Both the position numbers and the translations under genes were made by a program. Shown one piece after another: positions 25,947 to 36,422 of a DNA stretch of 47,530 bases. The notes under the pieces were generated by a model, which made no database searches, was not told where the DNA came from, and saw nothing but the letters and a program-made list of their open reading frames with translations. The stretch's first letter is position 1. Each line of letters opens with the position of its first letter. Source of the DNA: an uncultured Myxococcales bacterium (GTDB taxonomy: Bacteria; Myxococcota_A; Polyangia; Nannocystales; Nannocystaceae); contig CADEGN010000019.1 of assembly GCA_902826865.1 (NCBI GenBank), positions 1 to 47,530 on the forward strand, given 5' to 3'.

Positions 25947-26791
25947 TGCCTGGATCCAACTTGACCGACCGCAGCTCGCAGGCATGCTTCGGCGGGACCC
26001 TGGGCTTTTACGCCCACGCATCGCGCTGCACGCAGACCGAGATGCGGATCGGGGTGTACGTGCCGCCCCATCCTCCGGGTGCACGGATGCCGGCGCTGTA
26101 TTTCCTGGCTGGGCTCGCGTGCACGGAGGAGACATTCGCCATCAAGGCCGGAGCCCAGCGCGGCGCCGCGCGGCACGGCCTTGTGCTCATCACGATGGAT
26201 ACGAGCCCGCGGGGGCTCGATCTGCCGGGTGAGAGCGAGCACTGGGACTTCGGCGTTGGCGCAGGGTTCTATGTCGACGCCACCGTAGCGCCGTGGGCAA
26301 GCAACTACCGCATGTACTCGTACGTCAGCGAGGAGCTGCCCGCGCTCATCGAAGCCGAGTTTCCCGTTGATGAACGCCGTGGGATCTTTGGTCACTCGAT
26401 GGGTGGTCATGGTGCGCTGGTGATCGCGCTGCGCAATCCGGATCGATATCGATCGGTCTCTGCGTTTGCTCCGATCTGCAACCCCATGGCCGTGCCTTGG
26501 GGGCAGAAGGCGTTCTCCCGCTATCTCGGCGACGACCAACACGCGTGGGCAGCGTACGACGCGTGCGAGCTCGTACGTCGTCGCCCGTTGGCCGGCGGCA
26601 TCCTGATCGATCAGGGCGACAACGACTCATTTCTCGCGCGCGAGCTCCGCCCTGAGGCGCTCGAAGACGCCGCGAAAAGCTCGGGCCAGTCGCTGACAAT
26701 GCGCCGACACCCCGGCTACGACCACTCGTATTGGTTCATCCAGTCGTTCGTGGATGACCACCTCGCGTGGCACGCCGAACAACTCGGCTAG
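25946..26791 (+). CDS. fghA: S-formylglutathione hydrolase
   Basis: Hydrolyses S-formylglutathione to formate and glutathione, completing formaldehyde detoxification. The 281-residue alpha/beta hydrolase starts at the ATG overlapping the dehydrogenase stop. It has the nucleophile elbow GHSMGGHGAL (Ser151), YFLAGLACTEETF, MDTSPRGLDLPGES, FGVGAGFYVDAT, the acid in IDQGDNDSFL and the catalytic His in HPGYDHSYWFI; all match the esterase D/FrmB family. Formaldehyde could arise inside the cell from demethylations, for example by the Rieske enzyme at 12.2 kb, or from the environment. Confidence 0.95.
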   Translation: MPGSNLTDRSSQACFGGTLGFYAHASRCTQTEMRIGVYVPPHPPGARMPALYFLAGLACTEETFAIKAGAQRGAARHGLVLITMDTSPRGLDLPGESEHWDFGVGAGFYVDATVAPWASNYRMYSYVSEELPALIEAEFPVDERRGIFGHSMGGHGALVIALRNPDRYRSVSAFAPICNPMAVPWGQKAFSRYLGDDQHAWAAYDACELVRRRPLAGGILIDQGDNDSFLARELRPEALEDAAKSSGQSLTMRRHPGYDHSYWFIQSFVDDHLAWHAEQLG

Positions 26792-26966
26792 CACCTCGAC
26801 CCGGCGATCGTCCCCTCGGACGGGCCAGGAACGGCCTACGGGCGCTTTTGCGACATCCGACACCTGGCGCCGATCCGCGATGGGTGGGCGCAGCGTACGA
26901 CCGTCGAGCCAATCGACGCGGCCCCTGCCCGGGGAGCGCCGAGAGGTGCCAGGAGCCGCACCACCG

Positions 26967-28103
26967 ATGGGAACCAACGTCGAGCAGCGCACCCGAGCCT
27001 CCCATGTGGTGGGGCGGCTCCTGGCGGTTACCGCGACACTTGCGAGCTTCAGCGTCCCCGCGCTGGCCAGCGCGCACATGGGCAGCACCAAGTCGATCGA
27101 GCTCAGGCACACCTCCACGGGCGCGACCGTCCAGGTCGAGGTCGACGCAGTGGACGCCGCCCTCGCCATCGGTTTGCCGATGCGGGCAACCCCGGCACAG
27201 CTCGACCGCCACGCACCACTCGTGCGTGGCTGGCTGACCGCTGGGATCACCTTGGACTCAGGCGCGGGCCCCTGCACCTCCGCCACCGGCGAACTCGCCC
27301 ATGCTGAGTCCGACGGTCGCGCCATCGTGCGCGCCAGTATGTCGGTCGACTGCCCGGCGAGTGCCGGAGAGTTGCGACTCCGCGACGACACGGTGTTTGC
27401 CGACGACCCCGACCACGAGACGTTTGTGGCCGTTGTCGGCGACGGCGGGAGCGAGGGCCACGTGCTCCGTGGCGATTCGCGGACGCTTCGCATCGCGGCA
27501 ACACCGTCGAGTCTGCGCACCGCGGTGGCATTTCTTCGCGAGGGCGCTTTCCACCTCGTGACCGGATACGACCACCTGCTCTTCTTGCTCGCGCTCGTGC
27601 TCGCCTCCGGCCTGGCCGCACGAACGCTAGGCCTGCGCAGGGGATTCACCGACGTGGCTTGGGTGGTAACGGCATTCACCGCCGGGCACAGCGTCAGCCT
27701 CGCCGCCGCCGCCCTCGGGTGGATCGTTTTGCCTTCGTCGTTGGTCGAAGTGGCGATCGCGGGATCGATCGTCGTCGCCGCCGGGATCGAGCTCGTACGC
27801 CGTGGCCCGCCGGATCGTCGCCTGCGCCCCTGGCTCGCAGGAGCGTTCGGCCTGGTGCACGGGTTTGGTTTCTCCTCGGTGCTCGCCGAGGTCGGCCTGC
27901 CGACGGCTCAGCGCGTGCTCGCGCTGGCCGCCTTCAACGTCGGCATCGAGCTTGCTCAACTAGCGTTTGTCGCAGCGGTGATGGTGCCGCTCGTATGGGC
28001 CGCACGACACCCGGGCTATCGATTAGTAGTGGTACGCGGAGGTTCGCTGGCGATCGCAGCCTGTGGCTGCGTGTGGCTGGTCGAACGTGGCCTCGGATCG
28101 TAA
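26967..28103 (+). CDS. HupE/UreJ-type multi-span membrane protein
   Basis: From ATG 26967 (AGGAG at 26951-26955) the 378-residue product has a signal peptide cut near PALASA-H, then a periplasmic beta-rich domain (STKSIELRHTSTGATVQVEV...). A membrane part follows, about residues 185-375, with some six hydrophobic segments. The latter holds the HupE/UreJ hallmarks GAFHLVTGYDHLLFLLAL and FTAGHSVSLAAAALGW, with conserved His/Asp that could bind a metal; HGFGFSSVLAEVGL is also typical. Classical HupE and UreJ are linked to nickel handling, but no hydrogenase or urease genes are here, so this may carry another metal or act in another way. A second frame start at 26754 overlaps fghA and is not credible. 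Confidence 0.87.
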   Translation: MGTNVEQRTRASHVVGRLLAVTATLASFSVPALASAHMGSTKSIELRHTSTGATVQVEVDAVDAALAIGLPMRATPAQLDRHAPLVRGWLTAGITLDSGAGPCTSATGELAHAESDGRAIVRASMSVDCPASAGELRLRDDTVFADDPDHETFVAVVGDGGSEGHVLRGDSRTLRIAATPSSLRTAVAFLREGAFHLVTGYDHLLFLLALVLASGLAARTLGLRRGFTDVAWVVTAFTAGHSVSLAAAALGWIVLPSSLVEVAIAGSIVVAAGIELVRRGPPDRRLRPWLAGAFGLVHGFGFSSVLAEVGLPTAQRVLALAAFNVGIELAQLAFVAAVMVPLVWAARHPGYRLVVVRGGSLAIAACGCVWLVERGLGS

Positions 28104-28120
28104 GCGCCGATCAGGGCGCT
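28103..28120 (+). terminator. Hairpin overlapping the HupE stop codon
   Basis: AGCGCC (28103-28108) and GGCGCT (28115-28120) pair perfectly around GATCAG. The first base is the last base of the TAA stop. A partial terminator or an RNA-processing stem inside the operon are both possible. Confidence 0.4.
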
Positions 28121-28154
28121 CACAGCCAGCCACGATCTATCAAGAGAGAAAAAT

Positions 28155-28182
28155 GGGAGCGCGCCACCAGGCTTTCGCTCCC
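28155..28182 (+). promoter_or_regulatory. Hairpin just before the ribosome site of the propeller lipoprotein gene
   Basis: GGGAGCG (28155-28161) and CGCTCCC (28176-28182) pair across 14 nt; GGAGG (28185-28189) and the ATG (28194) follow at once. The stem's right side ends two bases before the ribosome site, so it could tune translation or protect the 5' end after processing. Confidence 0.4.
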
Positions 28183-28193
28183 GTGGAGGACGC

Positions 28194-29153
28194 ATGCAAT
28201 ACAAAACAGCCATCCTACCAGGCGTCGCCGCCTTGGCACTCACCGCAGCCTGCGGCGGCGGGGAGTCGGCATTGCCCGACGAAGCGCCAACTGTCTTCGA
28301 GAGGATCGTGGACAAGGGGTTCCAAAACGCCGGAGCCGTCGACGCCAGTCCGGACGGCGCAACGTTGTCTGTCCCAGCCTACGACGACACAAACGTGCCC
28401 ACCATCTTCTCCGTCGACGTGGCCGGTCGCTCACTCGCGCCGATCGTCGGAGGCGTACCCCTACTCTACCCGTCGGATCTCGCGACCTCGTGCGACGGTG
28501 ACACGTTGTTTGTCAGCGATCTCGGGATTCCGAGCGCGGCATACGAGATCGGTGGCGACCCAACACCGGCAGCCGGCGGTGGATCTGTGTACGCCATCGA
28601 TCTTGCCGGCGGATCCATGTCCCAACTCGCCGCCACGGGGATCGCTCGCGCGACCGGAATCGCGATGGGCACCGACTGCAAGACGCTCTTTGTCGCCGGC
28701 TTCACAACGACGGAAGAGCCCGCCGTGTTTGCGCTACCGATCGGTGGCGGCGAAGCCGAGGCTCTCCACGCCGGCGCACCATTCCGCTCGCCCACCGGGC
28801 TCCACGTCGACGAACAAGACACGGTGTGGATGCTCGATCACGCCGCGCACGATGAAAACGGCGAGGGCGTCCTGTTCTCGATCACGCGCGACGGCGACGT
28901 GAACTTCATCGCCAGCGGCCTGGGCATGGGCCGGCACGGCGGCTGCAGCCTCGCACCCGGTGGCAAGACCGCGGTCATCCCGATCACGGAGGACGGTAAG
29001 ACGATGCTGTTCACCGCCAACACCGAAACCGGCGAGCTGAAACCCATTGCCGGCCCTGACCTCGAGTACCCCACCGGCGTGGCCGCTGCTTCCGCCGCCC
29101 CGGTGATGGTCGTGGCCAGCGAAACCGCGATCTTTAGCGCCATCTACGAGTGA
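28194..29153 (+). CDS. Lipoprotein with NHL/SMP-30-like beta-propeller
   Basis: A 319-residue protein with a lipoprotein signal MQYKTAILPGVAALALTAAC (Cys20) and strong ribosome site GGAGG. The rest repeats a propeller-like pattern: GAVDASPDGATLSVPAYD, YPSDLATSCDGDTLFVSDLG, IARATGIAMGTDCKTLFVAG, FRSPTGLHVDEQDTVWMLDH, GRHGGCSLAPGGKTAVIPI, EYPTGVAAASAAPVMVVAS. That is about six units of a sugar-lactonase or NHL-type blade. No lactonase active-site residues can be assigned. It sits 90 bp after the HupE-like gene and 18 bp before the DUF4331 gene, so the three are probably one operon. Role unknown; a scaffold or sensor in the periplasm is inferred. Confidence 0.78.
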   Translation: MQYKTAILPGVAALALTAACGGGESALPDEAPTVFERIVDKGFQNAGAVDASPDGATLSVPAYDDTNVPTIFSVDVAGRSLAPIVGGVPLLYPSDLATSCDGDTLFVSDLGIPSAAYEIGGDPTPAAGGGSVYAIDLAGGSMSQLAATGIARATGIAMGTDCKTLFVAGFTTTEEPAVFALPIGGGEAEALHAGAPFRSPTGLHVDEQDTVWMLDHAAHDENGEGVLFSITRDGDVNFIASGLGMGRHGGCSLAPGGKTAVIPITEDGKTMLFTANTETGELKPIAGPDLEYPTGVAAASAAPVMVVASETAIFSAIYE

Positions 29154-29171
29154 GAAACGGAGAAATCAACC

Positions 29172-30467
29172 ATGAATAACCGCACCACGATTCTGCTCTC
29201 AACCCTCGCATCAGCGGCCGGCTTGGTCGCGCTGCCCGGCACCGCGTCCGCATCCAGCCACCGCGAGGCTCCGGCAATCGGCGAGGACCAATTCGCTGAC
29301 AACACCGACGTATACAGCTTCATCAGTCCAAGCGACCCTAACCGCCTTGTGATGGTGGCCAACTACGTTCCGCTCTTGATCCCGTCGTCGGGGCCAAACT
29401 TCTACCGCTTCTCCGACAACGTTCGCTACGAATTCCGGATCGACAATAGCGGCGACGCTGTCCCTGACGTTGTGTACCACTTCGCGTTCTCGACCTCGGT
29501 CGCCAACGGCAACACGTTCCTTTACAACGTGGGACCGGTTGACTCCGTCGCGAGCCCGAACCTGAACGTCCGGCAGAAATATGACCTCTTCATGGCCTAC
29601 CGCGACGCCAACAACAACAAGAAGCTCGAGCAGCTGGTGGCCGGCGGTGTGGTAGCGCCCTGGCATGTCGGCGATCGCACGTTCCCCAACGAAAGCTACG
29701 AAGGCGTTGCACTCGGGGCGACCGCGACCGCTAGCGATGGCTCGAAGGTCTTTGCCGGCCCGCGCGATGAACCTTTCTTCGTCGATTTGCACGTGTTCGA
29801 TCTGCTTGGGGTCGGCGGCGCCCCGACCACCGATGGCATCAACGTGATGTCCCTCGTGCTCGAGGTCCCGATCGATCGGATTTCCAGGCTGCAGCAACGC
29901 CCGGCGGATGCCTCGGCGAAGCAAGCCATCGCCGGGATCCAGGCCCGCGCGTTGCGTCCGACCGTCACTGTGCGACTCGGCAACAGCCCCGATATCAACT
30001 TCGGCGGGTTCACCCAGGTATCGCGGCTCGGTTGGCCCCTCGTCAACGAGGCCGTGATCCCGCTCAAGGACAAGGACAAGTACAACCGCAGCGAGCCAGC
30101 ACAGGACGTGCAGAACTTCGGGGCCTACATCCTCAATCCTGAGCTGCCCGGCCTGCTCAACCTCGTGCTCAACGCAGGCTGCGCAGATACACCGCAGGGC
30201 GGACGTACGGACATCGTCGGCCTGCTCGCACCCAACGGAACCGCGCCGGCGGATCTGCTGCGGATCAACATCGCCCAGGGCCAGACCTACGCCCACTCCG
30301 GCTTCCCCAACGGGCGCAAGCTCGAGGACGACGTCACGGATACGCTGCTGAGCGTGATCTGCAACAACGGTGGACCACTCGGCGACGGCGTCGACAGCAA
30401 CGACCTACCGTTCACCGAGACGTTCCCCTACCTGGCGTCGCCGCACTCCGGCAACCCGGCGATGTGA
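29172..30467 (+). CDS. Secreted DUF4331 protein
   Basis: The 431-residue product starts at ATG 29172 after GGAGA (29159-29163). A signal peptide ends at PGTASA. The mature start SSHREAPAIGEDQFADNTDV, then YSFISPSDPNRLVMVANYVP, is the classic DUF4331 opening. Later come FYRFSDNVRYEFRIDNSGD and LHVFDLLGVGG and FPNGRKLEDDVTDTLLSVI. DUF4331 proteins are secreted; the family has no firmly assigned function that I can rely on. Here it follows the propeller lipoprotein by 18 bp and lies in a unit with a HupE-like membrane protein. That repeated company, if conserved in other genomes, would point to a metal- or stress-related envelope system. Confidence 0.9.
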   Translation: MNNRTTILLSTLASAAGLVALPGTASASSHREAPAIGEDQFADNTDVYSFISPSDPNRLVMVANYVPLLIPSSGPNFYRFSDNVRYEFRIDNSGDAVPDVVYHFAFSTSVANGNTFLYNVGPVDSVASPNLNVRQKYDLFMAYRDANNNKKLEQLVAGGVVAPWHVGDRTFPNESYEGVALGATATASDGSKVFAGPRDEPFFVDLHVFDLLGVGGAPTTDGINVMSLVLEVPIDRISRLQQRPADASAKQAIAGIQARALRPTVTVRLGNSPDINFGGFTQVSRLGWPLVNEAVIPLKDKDKYNRSEPAQDVQNFGAYILNPELPGLLNLVLNAGCADTPQGGRTDIVGLLAPNGTAPADLLRINIAQGQTYAHSGFPNGRKLEDDVTDTLLSVICNNGGPLGDGVDSNDLPFTETFPYLASPHSGNPAM

Positions 30468-30484
30468 GGGATCTACGACGCGGA

Positions 30485-30510
30485 GTCGCCGTGGGTTCCG
30501 CCCCGGCGAC
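30485..30510. terminator. Terminator hairpin after DUF4331 operon
   Basis: GTCGCCG (30485-30491) pairs with CGGCGAC (30504-30510), with a 12-nt loop. It lies 17 bp past the operon's last stop and between convergent genes, so it can serve both strands. Confidence 0.55.
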
Positions 30511-30539
30511 GCCGGTTCGCGATCGACACGGACGGCTAC

Positions 30540-31217
30540 CTACGGCGGCAACGCAGGGCGGGCGCCGGACGCTGCGGTTCGCACCCAGAGGCCGCCACTG
30601 AGGGCAGCATCCATCAAGTGCGGGGGCGCGGTCCCGGGTGTGGTGAGGATCTCGCGCAGCCGTTGGCGGACGTTGCCGCTCACCTCGGTCCACACGACCT
30701 CGTTGGGGGCGTCCGCGCGGGCGAGGATCAGCGTGAACATGCCGGCAGCTTGCGGAGCCAGATCTGCACTCGCGAACGTCAGCTGGGTCTCGTCGGACCA
30801 AACCAACCCGGTCGCCGCGTCGTAGTGCGGAAATGCCGCGGGGTGTGGAACCGGGCGCCCGAGCATTCCCCGAAGGATGTCGACCGCACCCACGAAGCCG
30901 ACGGCGCGCCCCATGTCATCGACCACTACCAGGTGACGGCGGCCGGACTCCGCGATGCGTTCCGCGGCGGTGCGGATCGGAGCATCCGCTGTGATCGTGT
31001 CGACCGGAACCGTCATCAAGGCGATCACGTGGGTCGTCGGGTCGCTGACGATGAGGTCCCGGAACGAGACAAAACCGACGGGTGTCCCATCGCGATCGAG
31101 CACGGGCGCCCCGATGATCCCGAGGGAAACGAAGAAGCGCTGGACGTCGGCGGCACGCTCCGAGGTGCGCACGCCGAACAGCTCGGGGTTCATGATCTCG
31201 GACACAAGCAGAGCCAT
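30540..31217 (-). CDS. CBS-pair protein with unknown C-terminal domain
   Basis: A 225-residue cytoplasmic protein from ATG 31217, chosen because AAGGAGG lies 8 nt before it. Residues 1-125 are a tandem CBS pair: VSEIMNPELFGVRTSERAAD, GAPVLDRDGTPVGFVSFRDL, VDTITADAPIRTAAERIAES, HLVVVDDMGRAVGFVGAVDI. Such pairs bind AMP, ATP, SAM or similar ligands and sense energy state. Residues 126-225 (DETQLTFASADLAPQAAGMF, VWTEVSGNVRQRLREIL) form a small domain I do not recognise. Neither a channel, IMPDH nor transporter domain is attached, so it is a stand-alone sensor or adaptor. Divergent from the EEP lipoprotein gene with 236 bp between the starts. Confidence 0.86.
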   Translation of the reverse strand: MALLVSEIMNPELFGVRTSERAADVQRFFVSLGIIGAPVLDRDGTPVGFVSFRDLIVSDPTTHVIALMTVPVDTITADAPIRTAAERIAESGRRHLVVVDDMGRAVGFVGAVDILRGMLGRPVPHPAAFPHYDAATGLVWSDETQLTFASADLAPQAAGMFTLILARADAPNEVVWTEVSGNVRQRLREILTTPGTAPPHLMDAALSGGLWVRTAASGARPALPP

Positions 31218-31225
31218 TGCAGCAG

Positions 31226-31232
31226 CCTCCTT
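31226..31232 (-). promoter_or_regulatory. Consensus ribosome site for CBS-pair gene
   Basis: On the minus strand AAGGAGG stands 8 nt before ATG 31217. It is the best Shine-Dalgarno match I saw in the window and sets the start against a longer in-frame alternative at 31283. Confidence 0.75.
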
Positions 31233-31453
31233 GGAAGAGCGCCGTGGATAGCGTAACCCTCCACTGGAGGCGACCAAGCGCACAGCTTGCGCGACCTAGG
31301 CCGAGCTGCCTGGTCGCACCATGACCGGGTATCTCGGTGCATTTGCGCCGCAAGGCACCGGGCGGGGCGACACGAGGGCCCCCCCGTGCGAGCGCTCACG
31401 ATGAAGCGAGCCGCGTTTGCAGATCCGCGGTTTCACCTGGATGCTCGTCAGCC

Positions 31454-32629
31454 GTGAGGGTCGTCGCGCTTGCAATGCTCGCCAGCCTCGGCGGGTCTTG
31501 TCATCCCAACGCGGCCGAGGAGGCGGCGCCCGTCGAGCTGTCGGATGCACCGGGTGTCGTGCGCGTCGCGGTGTTCAACGCATCTCTGTTTGGCGATCGC
31601 CCCGGCGACTTGGCCCAATCCCTGGCCGCCGGCGATGACACCGCGCGCGCCGTGGCCGAAGTCCTCCAGCGCGTTGCACCGGACGTCGTGCTCCTCGCGG
31701 AGTTCGACGAAGATGCGCGGGCGCTCGCCCGCTTCGCGTCGGACTATCTCGCCGCCGCGCAAGGTGACGCAGCGCCGCTCGTGCTGCCCCACCTATGGGC
31801 ACCGCGGTGCAACACCGGCGTGCCGTCTGGCCGCGATCTCGACCACGACGGGCGCGCCGATGGCCCCGGCGACGCATGGGGTTTCGGCGCGTTTCCAGGG
31901 CAATATTGCTTCGCGATCCTCTCGCGATTTCCCCTCCTCACGGACCAGGCTCGCACGTTCGCCGAGCTCCGTTGGGCCACCCTGCCCGGGCACGGCATGC
32001 CCCCAGGGTTTTGGCCGGAGGATATCGCCGGCGAGTTGCGTCTCAGCTCCAAAAGCCATGTCGATATGCCCGTGGCGGTCGGAGATCGGATTCTGCATCT
32101 GCTCGCCGCCCACCCGACGCCACCTACGTTCGACGGACCAGAGGATCGCAACGGTCGCCGCAACGCTGACGAACTGCGCCTGTGGGCCGAATATCTGTCG
32201 AACGATCCCTCGGCATCATGGCTCATCGATGATCGCGGCCAGCGCGGTGGTCTCCCGATCGAGGCATCGTTCGTCGTGATCGGCGATCTCAACGCGGATC
32301 CAAACGACGGGGACAGCCGCCCCGGTGCGATCCAGCGCCTGCTCGAGCACCCTCGTGTGGGCGCGAGCTTCGTGCCCACCAGCGTCGGTGCCCGCACAAA
32401 GAGCGAAACCGATGGAGGCATCAACCGCACGCATCGCGGTGATCCGGCCGCCGACACGGCCGACTTCGGCGACGAACGCCCGGGGAACCTCCGGGTCGAC
32501 TACGTGCTGCCGTCGCGTGATGTCAAAGTCCGCGGCGGCGGCGTGTTCTGGCCCGGCCCAGACGACCCGCTGGCCCGGCTCTCAGACGTTTCCGACCATC
32601 ACGGGGTGTGGCTCGATCTGGCTTGGTGA
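31454..32629 (+). CDS. Lipoprotein of the endonuclease/exonuclease/phosphatase (EEP) fold
   Basis: Starting at GTG 31454 the product reads MRVVALAMLASLGGSC, a short lipoprotein signal with Cys16; the frame opens 39 codons earlier but that part lacks signal features. The mature 375 residues contain EEP motifs: VRVAVFNASLFGD at the first strand, APDVVLLAEFDEDARALARF with the metal-binding Glu, FVVIGDLNADPNDGD (Asp-Asn pair) and RLSDVSDHHGVWLDLAW (Asp-His). The family includes nucleases and lipid or sugar phosphatases; secreted, lipid-anchored members often act on extracellular DNA or phosphate esters. Several charged inserts (LDHDGRADGPGD) suggest calcium. Substrate is not fixed by sequence. 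Confidence 0.88.
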   Translation: MRVVALAMLASLGGSCHPNAAEEAAPVELSDAPGVVRVAVFNASLFGDRPGDLAQSLAAGDDTARAVAEVLQRVAPDVVLLAEFDEDARALARFASDYLAAAQGDAAPLVLPHLWAPRCNTGVPSGRDLDHDGRADGPGDAWGFGAFPGQYCFAILSRFPLLTDQARTFAELRWATLPGHGMPPGFWPEDIAGELRLSSKSHVDMPVAVGDRILHLLAAHPTPPTFDGPEDRNGRRNADELRLWAEYLSNDPSASWLIDDRGQRGGLPIEASFVVIGDLNADPNDGDSRPGAIQRLLEHPRVGASFVPTSVGARTKSETDGGINRTHRGDPAADTADFGDERPGNLRVDYVLPSRDVKVRGGGVFWPGPDDPLARLSDVSDHHGVWLDLAW

Positions 32630-32679
32630 GCCCGGCGCAGCGGCCTTCGCGAGCGGCGCAGCGGGTGGTGAGATGGGCC

Positions 32680-33249
32680 CTAGCCGCGCGGCCGGTGGGC
32701 GTAGCTCAGCTTCGCGCAGGCGTGCGCCGCGATCAGCGTGGCCGATTCGCTCGGCACCGAGCTGTCGACGTCAACGTCGCGGAGCTCGCCGAGCTCGCGT
32801 CCGAGGATCGCGGCCGCCGCGTGCGCGTTGGCATGGGCAACGGCGAGCGCTGCCTCGCTCGCGCGGGCACGCGCGGTATGGGGATCGCGAAGGCCCCAAA
32901 TGATCGTCGAACCCACGGTCGCGCCGGCCATGATGGCGACGTCGAGCAGCACCCCTGTGGCTTCGGGAGGCATCTGGGCCTTCATCACTCGGCGCAGGCG
33001 GTAGCCAAGATGACCACTGTCGTCAAAGAGTGGGACGAGGTCGCGTTCGACCTCCGTGACCGTTTCCGGTAAATGCGCCTCGGCCTCGCGGATCGAGTCG
33101 AGCACGATCGTGAGTCGCTGCGCGCTCGCGCTCGCTGCCTCGCTGGCGGTCTTGCCCTCGACGACAAGCACCAAGCGAAGCCAGGCGACATCGCTCGATA
33201 CCGGCACGGTAGCTTCGCCGGTCACGGTCAGCGTAGATTCGGTCCCCAT
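32680..33249 (-). CDS. SIMPL-domain (DUF541) protein
   Basis: A 189-residue protein (ATG 33249; a GTG at 33270 would add 7). The opening STLTVTGEATVPVSSDVAWL and LVVEGKTASEAASASAQRL are typical of SIMPL/DUF541 proteins, and the final third SEAALAVAHANAHAAAAILG follows the family pattern of a helix carrying Ala-rich turns. Most relatives have a signal peptide; none is seen here, so it may be cytoplasmic or start further upstream. The family is structurally known but functionally vague. It follows the small Cys-rich lipoprotein by 24 bp on the same strand. Confidence 0.8.
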   Translation of the reverse strand: MGTESTLTVTGEATVPVSSDVAWLRLVLVVEGKTASEAASASAQRLTIVLDSIREAEAHLPETVTEVERDLVPLFDDSGHLGYRLRRVMKAQMPPEATGVLLDVAIMAGATVGSTIIWGLRDPHTARARASEAALAVAHANAHAAAAILGRELGELRDVDVDSSVPSESATLIAAHACAKLSYAHRPRG

Positions 33250-33273
33250 CGGGGTGAGTATATCCCGCACGCT

Positions 33274-33663
33274 TCAGTCGATGCACGCTTCGATCGATCC
33301 GCCGACGCCTTCGCGGTCCACGTCGTGGCACTCGTAGTCGTCGCGACAGTCGGAGTCGAACTCACAGGCGAGCAGGCAGATCCCGCCCGCCCGATCAACG
33401 CACACCGCCCCGCCTGGACAGTCCCCGTCGTCGCGGCAGTCGACCGTGCATGTCCCGTGCGGAAAGCCTCTTCCCCGCTGGCATCGCTCATGGCAGTGGC
33501 TGTCGCTGTCACAGGCGCCGCCGACCAACGCTCCATCCCAGCCGATGTCGTCGTCGTGGCCACACTGATGGCAGCTGACCAGGCCGAACCCTAGCGCGAG
33601 GATCACCCCGATCCACGGGTGGCCACCTGATTTCGCCTGACGGTGAAGCATCGCCGAGATCAT
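33274..33663 (-). CDS. Small Cys-rich lipoprotein
   Basis: A 129-residue protein from ATG 33663 (a second Met at 33651 is possible). After a basic n-region and the core IGVILALGFGLVSC (lipid Cys31) come about a dozen Cys in the style CDSDSHCHERC, CTVDCRDDGDC, CVDRAGGICLLACEFDSDC. Disulfide-rich surface proteins of this kind are widespread in myxobacteria; no enzyme motif is present. It lies 51 bp after sdhB on the same strand and 24 bp before the SIMPL gene, so it may ride on the sdh transcript. Confidence 0.75.
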   Translation of the reverse strand: MISAMLHRQAKSGGHPWIGVILALGFGLVSCHQCGHDDDIGWDGALVGGACDSDSHCHERCQRGRGFPHGTCTVDCRDDGDCPGGAVCVDRAGGICLLACEFDSDCRDDYECHDVDREGVGGSIEACID

Positions 33664-33714
33664 ACCACCGTCTGTCGACCACCCCCGTAACCGCGAGCCG
33701 AGGGGTCGCGGGGA

Positions 33715-34461
33715 CTACGACTCGCCGGTCGCGACCGCGCGCATGAATTCGCGATTGAGCTTTGCGATGGCGTCGAGGCTGATCGATTTCGGACAGACGG
33801 CCTCACACTCGCCGTGGTTGCTGCAACCGCCGAAGCTCTCCGCATCCATCGCCGCGATCATCCGCGATGCCCGGGCGGTGCGCTCGACTTGCCCTTGGGG
33901 CAGAAGCGCCAGGTGGGACACCTTCGCCCCGACGAACAGCATCGCGCTCGCATTTGGGCACGCCGCCACACACGCACCGCAGCCAATGCAGGCCGCATAA
34001 TCGAACGCCTTCTCGGCGGTGTTCTTGCCGATGGGAATCGCGTTGGCGTCAGGCGCAGCGCCTGTGCGAACCGAGACATAGCCACCGGCAGCAATAATGC
34101 GATCGAGCGCCGAGCGATCGACCATGAGGTCCTTGACGACGGGGAACGCGTAGGCGCGCCACGGCTCGATGGTGATCTCGGCGCCGTCGGGAAACTCGCG
34201 CATGTGGATCTGGCAGGTGGTCGTCGCCGCGCGCGGGCCGTGCGGTACGCCGTCGATCACCAGGGAGCACGCGCCGCAGATGCCCTCTCGGCAGTCATGA
34301 TCGAACGCGATCGGATCCTCTCCCTTACGGATGAGCTCGGCGTTGAGCACATCGAGCATCTCCAGAAATGACATGTGCTCGTCCGCCTGGACGGCGTACG
34401 GGACGAGGCGTCCGGGCTCGCGGGAGTTTTTCTGCCGCCAAATGTGCAGTTGCAGTCGCAC
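33715..34461 (-). CDS. sdhB: Succinate dehydrogenase/fumarate reductase iron-sulfur subunit
   Basis: Passes electrons from the flavoprotein to the quinone site. The 248-residue protein begins at GTG 34461 after TAGGAG (34467-34472), which overlaps the sdhA stop. All three cluster motifs are visible: [15 protein letters not shown] with a later Cys for the [2Fe-2S] centre, [15 protein letters not shown] for [4Fe-4S], and [16 protein letters not shown] for the [3Fe-4S] region. The N-terminus ([17 protein letters not shown]) is the form seen in enzymes with a single cytochrome b. Third gene of sdhCAB. Confidence 0.96.
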   Translation of the reverse strand: MRLQLHIWRQKNSREPGRLVPYAVQADEHMSFLEMLDVLNAELIRKGEDPIAFDHDCREGICGACSLVIDGVPHGPRAATTTCQIHMREFPDGAEITIEPWRAYAFPVVKDLMVDRSALDRIIAAGGYVSVRTGAAPDANAIPIGKNTAEKAFDYAACIGCGACVAACPNASAMLFVGAKVSHLALLPQGQVERTARASRMIAAMDAESFGGCSNHGECEAVCPKSISLDAIAKLNREFMRAVATGES

Positions 34462-34469
34462 GAGAGCTC

Positions 34470-36398
<1,929 letters not shown>

Positions 36399-36422
36399 GG
36401 CCGTGGCTCGAAGGCGTGGCGA

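Noticed and set aside
24702-26135. 477-codon minus-strand open frame
   Set aside because: Antisense to frmA; no domain.
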